From Pseudomonas sp. JM0905a (GTDB lineage Bacteria; Pseudomonadota; Gammaproteobacteria; Pseudomonadales; Pseudomonadaceae), in the NCBI RefSeq assembly GCF_014700075.1, contig NZ_JACXBU010000006.1, forward strand, positions 248,001-312,000: a stretch of DNA of 64,000 nt, given 5' to 3'. Below are positions 28,295-37,167 of the stretch, piece after piece. Below the pieces are notes generated by a model. That model was not told where the DNA came from, did not search any database, and was given only the letters and a program-made list of their open reading frames with translations. Each line of letters begins with the position of its first letter. Position 1 is the stretch's first letter. The position numbers and the translations under genes were made by a program.

Positions 28295-29584
28295 TTACCG
28301 ATTCAACCACCGCGCATCGAACGCATCGCGGGCCTGGAAGGCGGTGTAGGTCATCTGTGCGGCCACCAACCCGGCGAGGCCGAAGGTGCGGGTCAGGCCG
28401 AATCGGCTGAAGCCGGCGGGAATCGGTGTGGCGTGGGCGATGGCGTCGGCCAGCACTTCGCCCGCCACTGTGGTCGGCGCCATGCCGTGGCCGCCGAAGC
28501 CGACTGCGTGCCAGATGCCATCGGCGTCCTGGCCGATCTGCGCCATCTGGTGGCGGCCGTAGCTCATCAGTCCTCCCCAGGAATACTGGATCTCGACATC
28601 CTCCAGCTGTGGATAGACCGCGACGAGGTCGGCCTTGAGCAATTTCGCGATGGATTCCGGATTGCGGTCGAGGATGGAGATGCGGCCGCCCCAGAGAATC
28701 CGGCTGTCCTGCAGCGGACGGTAGTAGTCGAAGGCGAAGCGAGTGTCGTAGACCGCCGATTCGCAATTGATGGCCCCCGCCAGGCGTGCGCCCAAGGGCT
28801 CGGTGGCGACCACGTAGGTGGCGATGGGGAGCACCGCGCGCTCGACGGGGCGGTGGAGGCCGCGTGAATAGCCACCGCCGGAGAACACTACATGCTCGGC
28901 GTACACCTCGCCGCCCTCGGTCCTGACCCCGTATTTACCCCCGCGTTTCTCGATGGCCAGGGCTGGGGATCGTTCGTGGAGGCGGACGCCCAGGTCGGCC
29001 AGCGTCCGGGCGATGCCGCAGACGTACTTGAGCGGATGGAAGTGGAAGGCGTTGCGCTCCAGCAGGCCGCCGAAGTAGCGCTCGGTCCTGAGCATCTCCT
29101 TCAGTTCGCCGGGCGGGATGTACTCCCAATCCACGCCGTAGGCCTGCTTCATTAGCTGGCGCGGGGTCTCCAGGCGCGCGGGGTCGTTGAACCAGTTGGC
29201 GAGGATCACGCCCTTGTCCACCAGGTCGCAGTCGATGCCGTAGTGGCGGCTGCGGTGACGGATCAGTTCGACCGCATCGAGGGTGAGTTGATACAGGCGA
29301 CGCGCCTCCTCGGCGCCCAGGGTGGCCAGCAGATCGGCGTTGCCCAGGCTGTAGCCGCCGAAGACGAAACCGCCATTGCGCCCCGAGGCGCCGTGGCCGA
29401 CATCGTGGGACTCCAGCACTACCACGTCGGTGACGCCACGCTCGGCCAGCCCCAGGGCGGTGGACAGTCCGGCCAGCCCGCCACCGAGGATGCATACCCT
29501 AGCGTCGGTGCGGCCCGAATGGGCAGGGTAGGCGGTCCGATCGAACGTGGCTTCGTAGTAGGTCTTGGGGAATTGGGGGCTCAT
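28295..29584 (-). CDS. FAD-dependent amine/amino-acid oxidoreductase (DadA/PuuB-like)
   Basis: A 429-residue flavoprotein of the DAO family with the dinucleotide-binding motif CILGGGLAGLSTALGLAE at about residue 30, followed by ESHDVGHGASGRNGGFVFGG, a pattern shared with gamma-glutamylputrescine oxidases. A C-terminal GFGGHGMAPT completes the FAD site. The substrate is probably a primary amine or amino acid. No catabolic partner genes are adjacent. Confidence 0.83.
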   Translation of the reverse strand: MSPQFPKTYYEATFDRTAYPAHSGRTDARVCILGGGLAGLSTALGLAERGVTDVVVLESHDVGHGASGRNGGFVFGGYSLGNADLLATLGAEEARRLYQLTLDAVELIRHRSRHYGIDCDLVDKGVILANWFNDPARLETPRQLMKQAYGVDWEYIPPGELKEMLRTERYFGGLLERNAFHFHPLKYVCGIARTLADLGVRLHERSPALAIEKRGGKYGVRTEGGEVYAEHVVFSGGGYSRGLHRPVERAVLPIATYVVATEPLGARLAGAINCESAVYDTRFAFDYYRPLQDSRILWGGRISILDRNPESIAKLLKADLVAVYPQLEDVEIQYSWGGLMSYGRHQMAQIGQDADGIWHAVGFGGHGMAPTTVAGEVLADAIAHATPIPAGFSRFGLTRTFGLAGLVAAQMTYTAFQARDAFDARWLNR

Positions 29585-29729
29585 CAGTCGTTCCTGCGCT
29601 GGCGTCCTGCTGCTCGTTGAACGACTGTTTAGCTTGGTGGGGCGATGGAGGACAACCGAAAAATCCTCCGCATGTCAGTCCGCGCGGGAATGACAGCAGG
29701 AGAGGGGAACGAAGCGCTGCCTGGCCCAC

Positions 29730-29757
29730 AAAAAAGCCCGGCACAGGCCGGGCTTTT
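29730..29757 (-). terminator. Terminator of the yjdM gene
   Basis: Stem AAAAGCCCGGC / GCCGGGCTTTT (11 bp), loop of 4. On the minus strand the stem is followed by a run of T, in the right place for the gene ending at 29775. Confidence 0.88.
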
Positions 29758-29774
29758 CGGGGTGGATTCGCGGC

Positions 29775-30116
29775 TCAGACCTTGCGCACGAATTCCGACT
29801 TCAGCTTCATCGCGCCGATGCCGTCGATCTTGCAGTCGATGTCGTGGTCGCCGTCGACCAGGCGGATGTTCTTGACTTTGGTGCCGACCTTCACTACCAG
29901 GGACGAGCCCTTTACCTTGAGGTCCTTGATCACGGTGATGGTGTCGCCGTCCTGCAGGACGTTGCCGACGGAGTCCTTGATCACCTTGTCATCACCGGTG
30001 GCATCGCTGCTGGCGTCAGCGGACCACTCGTGTGCGCACTCGGGGCAGACCAGCATCGCGCCGTCTTCGTAGGTGTATTCGGAGTTGCATTTGGGGCAGG
30101 GCGGCAGGGTGCTCAT
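29775..30116 (-). CDS. yjdM: YjdM (PhnA-like) zinc-ribbon protein
   Basis: A 113-residue protein with an N-terminal zinc ribbon (CPKC ... CPEC, residues 7-31) and a C-terminal SH3-like domain ([28 protein letters not shown]), the standard YjdM/PhnA layout. The ATG at 30116 begins [10 protein letters not shown]; an in-frame ATG at 30149 is less likely. The name comes from an early link with phosphonate use that the family does not need; the function is unknown. Confidence 0.9.
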   Translation of the reverse strand: MSTLPPCPKCNSEYTYEDGAMLVCPECAHEWSADASSDATGDDKVIKDSVGNVLQDGDTITVIKDLKVKGSSLVVKVGTKVKNIRLVDGDHDIDCKIDGIGAMKLKSEFVRKV

Positions 30117-30197
30117 GGGGACCTCGACTTCGGCGTCACGAAAAGCCATGAATTATATAAGGTTTTACCGCTGATTTGCCCGTTTCTGCGATTTCGT

Positions 30198-30356
30198 ATG
30201 TCAGATGATCGGATGCCTTACCGAGTGACCCTATCCGAATCTTTTCGCGAAGAACGGCTGCTAGTCTCCCAGCTCGGAGAAATCGCGGGCCCGGCCCGCA
30301 TCGAGGGTGCAATGCTGCGGGCCTATGAACGTGACTACGAGTGGCTGGGATTATGA
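30198..30356 (+). CDS. Possible small protein upstream of cysC
   Basis: A 52-codon frame (starts MSDDRMPYRVTLSESFREER) ends in an ATGA overlap with the cysC start. Charge pattern and codon use look protein-like, and the overlap suggests coupling. There is no clear ribosome site, so this is tentative; a second ATG at 30213 is possible. No family was recognised. Confidence 0.45.
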   Translation: MSDDRMPYRVTLSESFREERLLVSQLGEIAGPARIEGAMLRAYERDYEWLGL

Positions 30357-30934
30357 GTGATGCCGTTCCCTACGAACTGACCCTGCCGATGTGGGCCAGG
30401 GCATCGATCAAACATCAGCGCCCGCGCTGCATCTGGCTGACCGGCCTGTCCGGCTCGGGCAAGTCCACCTTGGCCAATGCGCTGGAAGTGGAGCTCAACG
30501 CCCGTGGCCTGCACACCTATGTGCTGGATGGCGACAACCTGCGCGGCGGCTTGTGCCGGGACTTGGGCATGTCTGCGGAAGATCGCCGCGAGAACGTCCG
30601 GCGTATCGCCGAGGTGGCGCGGCTGATGGTGGATGCGGGGCTGGTGGTGATCGTGTCGGCGATCTCGCCGTTTCGCGCCGATCGCGAGGCTGCGCGGCAG
30701 ATGTTCGCGCCGAGGGAGTTCTCCACGGTCTATGTCAGCACCTCGTTCGACGCCTGCGCCCGCCGCGACCCCAAAGGGCTGTACCGGGCGGCGCTGGAAG
30801 GGCGCATTCGTAACTTCACCGGCCTGGACAGCCCTTACGAACCGCCACTCGATGCGGACTGGGAAGTGGACACCGAGGTGACTGCGCTGCCGCTGGCAAT
30901 CCACGAACTGCTCGGGTTCGTGCTGAGCAACTGA
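30353..30934 (+). CDS. cysC: Adenylyl-sulfate (APS) kinase
   Basis: A 193-residue APS kinase that phosphorylates adenosine 5'-phosphosulfate to PAPS. It has Walker A GLSGSGKST (about 31-39), the DGDNLRGGLCRDLGMS substrate loop, and the ISPFRADRE segment. The domain is complete and not fused to a sulfurylase. Neighbouring genes are unrelated, so its pathway (sulfate activation or sulfation) cannot be told from context. Confidence 0.88.
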   Translation: MSDAVPYELTLPMWARASIKHQRPRCIWLTGLSGSGKSTLANALEVELNARGLHTYVLDGDNLRGGLCRDLGMSAEDRRENVRRIAEVARLMVDAGLVVIVSAISPFRADREAARQMFAPREFSTVYVSTSFDACARRDPKGLYRAALEGRIRNFTGLDSPYEPPLDADWEVDTEVTALPLAIHELLGFVLSN

Positions 30935-30937
30935 GGC

Positions 30938-31408
30938 TCAGGGCGTGTCGATCGGCTCGGGGATGCTCAACACGCCGGCATCGGAAAAGCGCCGGGTTCC
31001 CCAGAAGCCGCCACCCAGTTTTCCGCGCAAGGCATAGGGGACATTCTGGATCGGGCCGCCACCGGTAAGGTTCCAGGTCTGGCGCAGCACCGAGAAGGCG
31101 GAAATGGTCACCGGCACTTCGATCAGCTTTTCCCCGAAACCCTCTACCGTGCCGTCCTGGCTGCTGACGCCACTGGCCAGCGGCAGGTCGTTGAGGTCCA
31201 GTTCCAGGGCGATGCCGTTGTAGTGGATCGCGCTTTCATTGGGGTTTTGCACCCGCAGCTTGAGGTTGAAGCGCATTTCCATGCCCTCGCCATGGATCGG
31301 CTCCATGCCCGCCAGGTCCACCTGTAAGGGATCGTGCTGGACGAAGCCGACGCATCCGGCCAGGAGCGACAAGGCAAGTAGCAGGGCGGCGGGGATGATG
31401 GCGCGCAT
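30938..31408 (-). CDS. LEA14/WHy-domain lipoprotein
   Basis: A 156-residue lipoprotein (signal MRAIIPAALLLALSLLAGC, lipobox LAGC at Cys19) with a single water-stress/WHy beta domain (FNLKLRVQNPNESAIHYNGIALELDLNDL). The start is fixed by the signal peptide and AGGA; the open frame upstream to 32035 has no protein-like character. Similar Pseudomonas lipoproteins exist; the function is unknown. Confidence 0.85.
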   Translation of the reverse strand: MRAIIPAALLLALSLLAGCVGFVQHDPLQVDLAGMEPIHGEGMEMRFNLKLRVQNPNESAIHYNGIALELDLNDLPLASGVSSQDGTVEGFGEKLIEVPVTISAFSVLRQTWNLTGGGPIQNVPYALRGKLGGGFWGTRRFSDAGVLSIPEPIDTP

Positions 31409-31904
31409 GAACGGATTCCTGCGTGGAGGCTTGCCTTGAGTAAAGAACAGCCCGGCGTCGACGTACCCACATTTTCTGTGGACCGGGCTGTGGATATCGT
31501 CTGGATGGATTGCGCCAGAGCCTGTGCTGCAAGGGCTGGTTCGGGTTGCTCGTTTCCTGGGCGAATGAGGTGCAACCCTGTCGAGCGTGCAGTCCGCTGC
31601 GGATACCCACGGATTCTGTGGGGCAAGCTGTGGATAGCTTTGGGGTGGATGGCTGGAGGCATGGATCTGCGTGGCTTTCAGCGCGGTGATCGGATTTTGT
31701 TCAGGTGATGATGGTGCTCGCGGGATGGGTTGCGATGCTGGGGCGTTTCGCAAATGGATTCGCTCCCGGAAGGTCCGGATAGCGCGTCGCACACGAAGGG
31801 GGAATGCCCACAAAATCTGTGGGCCGTCCTGTGGATATCTTCGGGATAACTGCGTGGGTTGCCCATGGGAGCTGGGCTGGAAGCGGTTGCTCGGTTTTTC
31901 GGCG
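31409..31904. repeat. Gene-free region with three copies of a hairpin-TGTGGATA repeat
   Basis: No gene is supported. Three units lie at 31466-31498, 31606-31637 and 31807-31838. Each has a CCCACA...TGTGG hairpin with a 5-6 base loop, a 6-7 base spacer, then TGTGGATA. Each is followed by further G-rich similarity (for example ATCGTCTGGATGGATTG). The units match copies at 20588 and 20787 in reverse orientation. A half GCGAATGAATTCGC element lies near 31745. Confidence 0.7.
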
Positions 31905-32654
31905 TCAGTCGTACTCGGCAGCCTCGTGATCGCCCAGTAGCCGGCGCTGGCGTGGCGTGCAGGCAGCGAGCACCTGCGGGTTGAAGCGGAAGTCCAGGTA
32001 GGGCGAGAACTTCTGCGCCACCATGCGACGGCCATAGTGAACCTGCAGCAGGTAGCGGCTGCGGTCGTGGGTGCGATTGCGGCTGCCAGCGTGCCAGAGT
32101 TCGCTGCGGAACATCAGCACATCGCCCGCTTGGCACAGCACGGGTTCTGCCGCTTTGCCGTGCCAATGGGTTTCTCCGGACCGGGGTTTGCGGCCGGCGC
32201 GGTGGCTACCGGGGACCACCAGGGTAGGGCAGAGGTCGGCGTCGATATCGTCGAGGTACAGGTGCGCGGTGCAGACCTGCATCGGCAGCTTGAAGGACGG
32301 ATCGTCCAGCAGGCTTTCCGGCAGCTCCATCGCCAGGTGGTCCAGGTGCAGTTCGGCGCCGACGAAGCCCGGATGGCAGCGCCAGGCGGTCTGGCCAATC
32401 ACATGGCAGTCTTCGCCCAGCGCCGCTTCGGCCAGCTCGATCACGCCGGGCAGGTCAAGCCAGGGCAGCCATTCCGGCCCCCGGTTGAATACGCATTTGA
32501 AGTGATCGTCCACCAGGCCGAGGTAGTCCCAGTGGATGGGCTGGAGCTGGTCCATCAACTGGCGCAGGGTGGCGACGGCGGTGGCGTCGAGCACGCCGGG
32601 GAGAAGGGTGAAGCCCTGCTCGTGCAGGGCGGCAAGGTGATCGGCGGTGGACAT
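31905..32654 (-). CDS. Phytanoyl-CoA dioxygenase-family (PhyH) oxygenase
   Basis: A 249-residue Fe(II)/2-oxoglutarate-type oxygenase. The first helix is ALHEQGFTLLPGVLDATAV. The metal facial triad is likely the His-x-Asp in AELHLDHLAME together with the distal His in SELWHAGSRNR, followed by an Arg that binds 2-oxoglutarate. The start at 32654 is chosen because a normal PhyH N-terminus follows and GAGAGG lies upstream; the frame is open to 32756. The substrate is unknown. Confidence 0.8.
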   Translation of the reverse strand: MSTADHLAALHEQGFTLLPGVLDATAVATLRQLMDQLQPIHWDYLGLVDDHFKCVFNRGPEWLPWLDLPGVIELAEAALGEDCHVIGQTAWRCHPGFVGAELHLDHLAMELPESLLDDPSFKLPMQVCTAHLYLDDIDADLCPTLVVPGSHRAGRKPRSGETHWHGKAAEPVLCQAGDVLMFRSELWHAGSRNRTHDRSRYLLQVHYGRRMVAQKFSPYLDFRFNPQVLAACTPRQRRLLGDHEAAEYD

Positions 32655-32689
32655 GGGCCTCTCCTCTTGCGCGGGGGAGCTACCTGTAG

Positions 32690-32801
32690 GGTGGACCACC
32701 TGCCACCGGTCCACCATTCGAACCCGGGGCTCCACCGTAGGGTGCGCCGCGCGCACCAGCCGTTCGACACAGGACAGCGGTGCGCGCAGCGCACCCTACC
32801 G
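32690..32801. repeat. Inverted repeats of the GTAGGGTG / GCGCACCCTAC family
   Basis: GTAGGGTGCGC at 32738 and GCGCACCCTAC near 32791 form a long imperfect hairpin across about 60 bp; a further GTAGGGTGGACC copy lies at 32697. The same arms recur at 19441, 54083 and 55200. Confidence 0.65.
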
Positions 32802-33638
32802 TCAGCCCTGGAGCAGGCCGGCCAGGCGAAGTCGCAGCGGCTCGATCTCGTCTTCCGTGAGATTCAGCAGGAAGTCGTTCTTCAGCACCTCCACCAACTC
32901 GGCGGCATCCTCGATCTTGCGGCTTTCCAGGCGGCCGTCGCGGTGGCGCCTGTTGAAGGTGCCGTTGGCCAGGGTCAGGCGCCACTCGCCTTCGCTGCAG
33001 GCGGTCATCAACATCTTGCGGAAAACGCTGTCGGGGTGGGTGGAGGTGTACCAGTTGCGCGGGATGCAATCGACCCAGGCATTCACCTCGGGGCCGAAGC
33101 GGTAGCAGGCCGCCCAGCCCGTCTCGGCGCGGAAGTTTTCCAGTTGCACCTCGCCCGTGCCGTCGACCTGGGGGCTCAGCCGGTACGGCAAGTCATCAGG
33201 CATCGGCCCTTCGAGAGGCACGGCGCGCCAGGGGGTGGCCGAGCCGAAGCCGACATCGGCCAGGTGCGGACCTTCCGGCAGCAGCACGCGCAGCATCAGG
33301 TGGGAGAGCATGGTCTGCGGCGCGTCCAGCGGCAGGCCCCAGCGCACCCGGCCGCCCAGCGTTTCGACCTGGTAGCCGAGGGCGAGCAGCAAGCGGGCGA
33401 AGAGGTTGTTCAGCTCGTAGCAGTAGCCACCCCGGCCACGTTCCACCACCTTGGCGAACACCGCATTGGCGTCGATGTGGATGGGGCGATCGAGAAGCAC
33501 GTCGACGTTCTCGAAAGCCACCCGCTGTTGGTGCGCGGCGATCAGCCGGTCAAGGCTGGCAAGGTCGGGACGCTGTGGAGCGGGGGTGTCCAAGTGGCGC
33601 AGATAGGCTTCGGTCTGCTGTGGGGTCAGCGCGTACAT
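32802..33638 (-). CDS. nat: Arylamine N-acetyltransferase
   Basis: A 278-residue NAT with the catalytic triad Cys73 (RGGYCYELN), His113 (MLSHLMLRV) and Asp128 (LADVGFGSA). It acetylates arylamines and hydrazines with acetyl-CoA. The ATG at 33638 (MYALTPQQTEAYL) is preferred over 33653: GGAG lies upstream of it, none precedes 33653, and the resulting length and first residues match Pseudomonas NAT. The family is also involved in ansamycin chain release, but no such cluster is here. Confidence 0.92.
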   Translation of the reverse strand: MYALTPQQTEAYLRHLDTPAPQRPDLASLDRLIAAHQQRVAFENVDVLLDRPIHIDANAVFAKVVERGRGGYCYELNNLFARLLLALGYQVETLGGRVRWGLPLDAPQTMLSHLMLRVLLPEGPHLADVGFGSATPWRAVPLEGPMPDDLPYRLSPQVDGTGEVQLENFRAETGWAACYRFGPEVNAWVDCIPRNWYTSTHPDSVFRKMLMTACSEGEWRLTLANGTFNRRHRDGRLESRKIEDAAELVEVLKNDFLLNLTEDEIEPLRLRLAGLLQG

Positions 33639-34029
33639 GCGGAGCGGCTCCATGGGGGGGGGACGCGTGGATGCTAGCAGATGCTTCCTGCACGGCGACG
33701 AACGGTAGCTTGGTGTTTTTCTTAATCAACGGAGCCTGTAAAAAATAAAAAACTGACGAGTCACAAGCTGACGTTTTCAGGCCTTTCAAATCAAGGCATT
33801 GCATTCATCGTTGTGTCGTATTTGCACAGGCATCCTGTCGATTTTTTTGCTCATTGATGTCGTAATCGTTTGACATATTTTACGTCTTTGGCAGACTGCG
33901 CCTCCGTGGTACCCGCCTGCCTCGCGTTGCACCGGGCCCTTCCGCGTCAATAACAAAAACTCCGTCAGTCGAGACACCTGCCTCCCCAGGTTTCCGGCCC
34001 CGACGGGCGTGCCTCTGGAACAAGAACAA
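33639..34029. promoter_or_regulatory. AT-rich upstream region of the sodium symporter gene
   Basis: No gene is supported. The region is clearly more AT-rich than its surroundings (33710-33900). A possible promoter is TTGATG (33854-33859), 16 bp, TATTTT (33876-33881). This is a weak call; TTGACA at 33870-33875 is an alternative -35 without a good -10. The transcript would have a leader of about 140 bases. Confidence 0.35.
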
Positions 34030-35475
34030 ATGCTGATCTGGTTTGTTGCGGTATACCTGCTGATTACCGTTGGTGTCGGTTTCTACGCCTCCACCCGAGT
34101 GAAAAATTCCAAGGACTTCGCGGCCGGCGGCCGGAGCATGTCCTTCCCCCTGGTCGCGGCGATGGTGTTCGCCACCTGGTTCGGCTCGGAAGCCGTGCTG
34201 GGCATTCCCGCGAGCTTCATCGAGGAAGGATTCGCCGGCATCATCGAGGACCCCTTCGGCTCCTTCGGCTGCCTGATGCTGGTGGGTCTGGTGTTCGCCC
34301 GCCCGCTCTACCGCATGAACCTGCTGACCATCGGTGACTTCTTCAGGAAGCGTTTCGGCCCGAACGTCGAGATGATCACCAGCCTGGTCATCATCGGTTC
34401 CTATCTGGGGTGGGTAGCTGCACAGCTCACCGCACTGGGCCTGGTGTTCAACGTGCTGTCCGATGGCTCCATCACCACCACCCAGGGCATGCTGATCGGC
34501 ACCGGTATCGTGCTGCTCTACACTCTGTTCGGCGGTATGTGGTCGGTGGCCCTGACCGACTTCATGCAGATGATCATCATCGTCGTCGGCCTGGTGTACC
34601 TGACCTGGCTGATCGGTGACATGGCCGGTGGCGCCGACGTGGTGATCAGCCATGCCGCCAGCGAAGGCAAGTTCACCTTCATGCACAGCTTCGAACCGCG
34701 AGACATCGTCGCCTTCATCGGCGCCGCGGTGACCATGATGTTCGGTTCCATCCCGCAGCAAGACGTATATGCCCGCGTGATGTCGGCCAAGACCGAGAAC
34801 ATTGCGGCTCGCGCTTCCATGACCGGTGCCGTGTTCTATCTGTCCTTCTGCATGCTGCCGATCTTCCTGACCTACGCCGCATCGCTGATCGACCCGGCCA
34901 TGGTGCAGAAGTGGCTGGCTGAAGATTCGCAGATGATCCTGCCGCACCTGATCATGGAGCGCACGCCGTTGTTCGCCCAGATCATGTTCTTCGGTGCGCT
35001 GCTGTCGGCCATCATGTCCACCGCCTCCGGCACCCTGCTGGCACCGTCGGTGACCTTCACCGAGAACGTGCTCAAGCGCTTCATCCCGGACATGAGCGAC
35101 CGTCAGTTCCTGCTGGCCATGCGCCTGAGCGTAATCGCCATGACCATCGCGACCTCGCTGTTCGCCCTGTACTCCGACGCGAGCATCTACGAGATGGTGG
35201 GCAACGCCTACAAGGTGACCCTGGTTGCCGCCGTGGTCCCGCTGTTCGCTGGTCTGTTCTGGAAGCGCGCGACCACACAGGGCGCCCTGGTAGCCATTGC
35301 GCTCGGCCTGGCCTCCTGGGTTTTCCTGGAAGCGACCTACGCAGAAACCGACTTCTGGCCGCCGCAACTGGCTGGCTTGTTGTTGAGTGCCCTGGGCATG
35401 GTCATTGGCTCGCTGCTGCCGCAGTTCGTGCGCAGCCGTGCCGAGATCATCGGTTCGACCCCGGCTAACGCCTGA
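34030..35475 (+). CDS. Sodium:solute symporter family protein
   Basis: A 481-residue SSS-family transporter with about 13 helices. The start MLIWFVAVYLLITVGVGFYAS is typical, and MSTASGTLLAPSVTFTENV carries the sodium-site Ser/Thr residues of the family in helix 8. The ATG at 34030 is preferred over an in-frame GTG at 34009, but the ribosome site is weak for both. The substrate cannot be inferred; relatives carry proline, pantothenate, solutes or short acids. A terminator follows. Confidence 0.85.
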   Translation: MLIWFVAVYLLITVGVGFYASTRVKNSKDFAAGGRSMSFPLVAAMVFATWFGSEAVLGIPASFIEEGFAGIIEDPFGSFGCLMLVGLVFARPLYRMNLLTIGDFFRKRFGPNVEMITSLVIIGSYLGWVAAQLTALGLVFNVLSDGSITTTQGMLIGTGIVLLYTLFGGMWSVALTDFMQMIIIVVGLVYLTWLIGDMAGGADVVISHAASEGKFTFMHSFEPRDIVAFIGAAVTMMFGSIPQQDVYARVMSAKTENIAARASMTGAVFYLSFCMLPIFLTYAASLIDPAMVQKWLAEDSQMILPHLIMERTPLFAQIMFFGALLSAIMSTASGTLLAPSVTFTENVLKRFIPDMSDRQFLLAMRLSVIAMTIATSLFALYSDASIYEMVGNAYKVTLVAAVVPLFAGLFWKRATTQGALVAIALGLASWVFLEATYAETDFWPPQLAGLLLSALGMVIGSLLPQFVRSRAEIIGSTPANA

Positions 35476-35490
35476 TCGACCCAAGCATGA

Positions 35491-35516
35491 AAAAGCCCCG
35501 CCAAGTGCGGGGTTTT
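35491..35516 (+). terminator. Rho-independent terminator
   Basis: GCCCCGC / GCGGGGT arms with a CAAGT-type loop and a six-T run, 16 bp after the symporter stop. Confidence 0.88.
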
Positions 35517-35536
35517 TTCATGTGCGGCGAATTGCT

Positions 35537-35634
35537 TGTAGGGGCGAATTCATTCGCCAAGGGCAGCGCAGCTGCCCCGTTTGGCACTACAGAGCAGACC
35601 TTGGGCCTGCTTGGCGAATGAATTCGCCCCTACA
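35537..35634. repeat. Inverted pair of 25-bp repeat elements
   Basis: TGTAGGGGCGAATTCATTCG begins the left arm (35537-35561), and its exact 25-bp reverse complement ends the element (35610-35634). The 48-bp centre includes GGGCAGCGCAGCTGCCC. It is a compound member of the GCGAATGAATTCGC family. Confidence 0.85.
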
Positions 35635-35662
35635 GGAGTAGTGCCCAACCTACGGGTGGCGA

Positions 35663-35974
35663 TCAGGCCATCAGTTCGACGAAGCCGCGCAGCACGGTCA
35701 GGCCGACGAACAGGCTCATGGCGATCTGGCTCTTGCGGGGCACGGTGTCGCACAGGTGCTTGTAGTCGATGGGGGCGATGAACAGCTTCGGCCAGCAGGC
35801 AAAGGCGGCGCAGAGGGTGATCAGGGAAAGCGCAGCCAGGCAGGCGGAGAAGTTGAAGGGCTCGCTGGAGAAGATGCAGCTGATGGGGATGGCGACGGCC
35901 AGGGCGAGCCAGCCGCAGGTAACCAGTTTCTCACCCCGGGTGCGAGGGGAAGCTTGGGCGCTGTCGCTGGCCAT
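35663..35974 (-). CDS. Small membrane protein of unknown function
   Basis: A 103-residue protein with three predicted membrane segments (about 17-37, 42-62 and 84-102) and a short basic N-terminus. Several Cys residues lie in the membrane segments. Not recognised. It is read toward the repeat pair; no operon partner is seen. Confidence 0.7.
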   Translation of the reverse strand: MASDSAQASPRTRGEKLVTCGWLALAVAIPISCIFSSEPFNFSACLAALSLITLCAAFACWPKLFIAPIDYKHLCDTVPRKSQIAMSLFVGLTVLRGFVELMA

Positions 35975-36050
35975 CGGTGGGTTCCTTGTCTGACTGCAGG
36001 CTGAGACTGTCGCGCATTCTCCACCTGCCTCCCCAATGGCGCAAGCCAGA

Positions 36051-36075
36051 GGGGCCCGCCGTTGCGACGGGCCCC
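36051..36075 (-). terminator. Possible terminator after the Tsx-like gene
   Basis: GGGGCCCG / CGGGCCCC perfect 8-bp arms with a 9-base loop, 8 bp after the stop of the gene read leftward. It lacks a T-run on that strand, so its strength is uncertain. Confidence 0.5.
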
Positions 36076-36082
36076 ACGGATA

Positions 36083-36901
36083 TCAGAAGTGCACCTTGGC
36101 CAGCAGGCTGAAGGTGTTCTGGTCGGTGCCGCCGAGGATCTCGTCGCCGAGGAAGCCGTTGTCGTCGATGGCGTACTTGTTCTTCCAGTAGTCGTACTCG
36201 ATGCCGACGTAGAAGTGTTTCACCGCGCTCCAGCCCATGGCCTTGCCCAGGTCGTACTTGATCTGCGGGTTGAAGTGCAGGTTGGCGTGCAGGTCGTTGG
36301 GACGGTCGGAGGTGGCGTCCTTGTTGTTCCACACCCAGTCCATGAAGCCGTCGATCACAACGTCCGAGTTGCCCACCGGAATGGTGTAGGACCACACCGG
36401 GGTGACCTGCCACTGGCCGGACGGGTTGTTGGTGATGCCGTCGGGCTTGCGGTAGTAGAAGTTCAGCTGGAAGTAGTCGAAACCGGGGACCTTGAGGTCG
36501 AAGCCCGGGCCGAGCAGGTAGTTCTGGGTGCGGTTCTCACCACGCTCGTAGGTAGCGGCCAGCAGCACGTCGCTGATGGGGCCGAATTCCAGTTTCTGGT
36601 CGAACATCTTGCCAAAGGACAGGCGCGGGGAGATTTCACCGTAGTAGGTGTTCTTGCCCAGGTTCGCGTCTTCCTCGCCGTTGTAGTTGATCTGGTCGAC
36701 GAAGATGAACAGGTCGCCGAAGGTCCAGCCGCTGGCGTGCTCGAAGGTGACGGTCTGCTGGGTTTCCGGGTTGATCTGGAAGTTCTGGCCGTACAGGTAG
36801 GTCAGGCTGTTGTCCTGCCACAGCAGGGGGCCGTCGGCCAGGGCGTTGCCGGCCGCCAGCAGGCCGCCGGCGAGCATCAGGGAAGAAAGGGCGCGATTCA
36901 T
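36083..36901 (-). CDS. Tsx-like nucleoside-specific outer-membrane channel
   Basis: A 272-residue beta-barrel protein. The signal peptide MNRALSSLMLAGGLLAAGNALA is followed by a 12-strand-type barrel (LLWQDNSLTYLYGQNF, FEHASGWTFGDLFIFVDQI) and a terminal aromatic residue (LLAKVHF), as usual for outer-membrane proteins. The pattern fits the Tsx/OmpK family that passes nucleosides. The ATG at 36901 gives the signal peptide; an in-frame ATG at 36961 is less likely. No nucleoside genes are adjacent. Confidence 0.85.
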   Translation of the reverse strand: MNRALSSLMLAGGLLAAGNALADGPLLWQDNSLTYLYGQNFQINPETQQTVTFEHASGWTFGDLFIFVDQINYNGEEDANLGKNTYYGEISPRLSFGKMFDQKLEFGPISDVLLAATYERGENRTQNYLLGPGFDLKVPGFDYFQLNFYYRKPDGITNNPSGQWQVTPVWSYTIPVGNSDVVIDGFMDWVWNNKDATSDRPNDLHANLHFNPQIKYDLGKAMGWSAVKHFYVGIEYDYWKNKYAIDDNGFLGDEILGGTDQNTFSLLAKVHF

Positions 36902-36925
36902 CAAAGGTTCCAATGGTTTTTTAGC

Positions 36926-36945
36926 GTTTCCATCTGTGTGGAAAC
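36926..36945. promoter_or_regulatory. Palindrome upstream of the Tsx-like gene
   Basis: GTTTCCATCTGTGTGGAAAC has perfect 7-bp arms and a 6-bp centre, 25 bp before the start codon. It could be an operator or a leader hairpin. Confidence 0.5.
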
Positions 36946-37114
36946 TTGACTGGTTGGTCATGGCCGCCTGCGAGGCAGGAAGGGCAGGGGGCGGGATTAT
37001 CGGGAGATAACGCGGTTTTTCAAGCGTTGATGTGCATTTTTTGTGCAGGTGCCGACCGTCGGGGGAATCGCGAATGAATTCGCTTGCTCGGGGAAAGGTG
37101 TCCGATCAACCCGG

Positions 37115-37150
37115 GAAAAAATCCCCCGGCGCGCCTCGCGCGGCCGGGGG
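37115..37150 (-). terminator. Terminator of the two-gene exported-protein operon
   Basis: On the minus strand a GC-rich stem (CCCCCGGCCGCGCG / CGCGCCGGGGG) is followed by ATTTTTTC. It lies 18 bp after the stop codon at 37168. Confidence 0.88.
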
Positions 37151-37167
37151 CAACTGAAGCCGGACCG

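Noticed and set aside
31409-32035. Upstream extension of the WHy lipoprotein frame
   Set aside because: The extension crosses three dispersed repeats and is not protein-like; the lipoprotein signal fixes the start at 31408.
33880-35484. A 534-codon open frame antisense to the sodium symporter
   Set aside because: Shadow of the symporter; composition is His/Gly/Gln-rich and no family matches.
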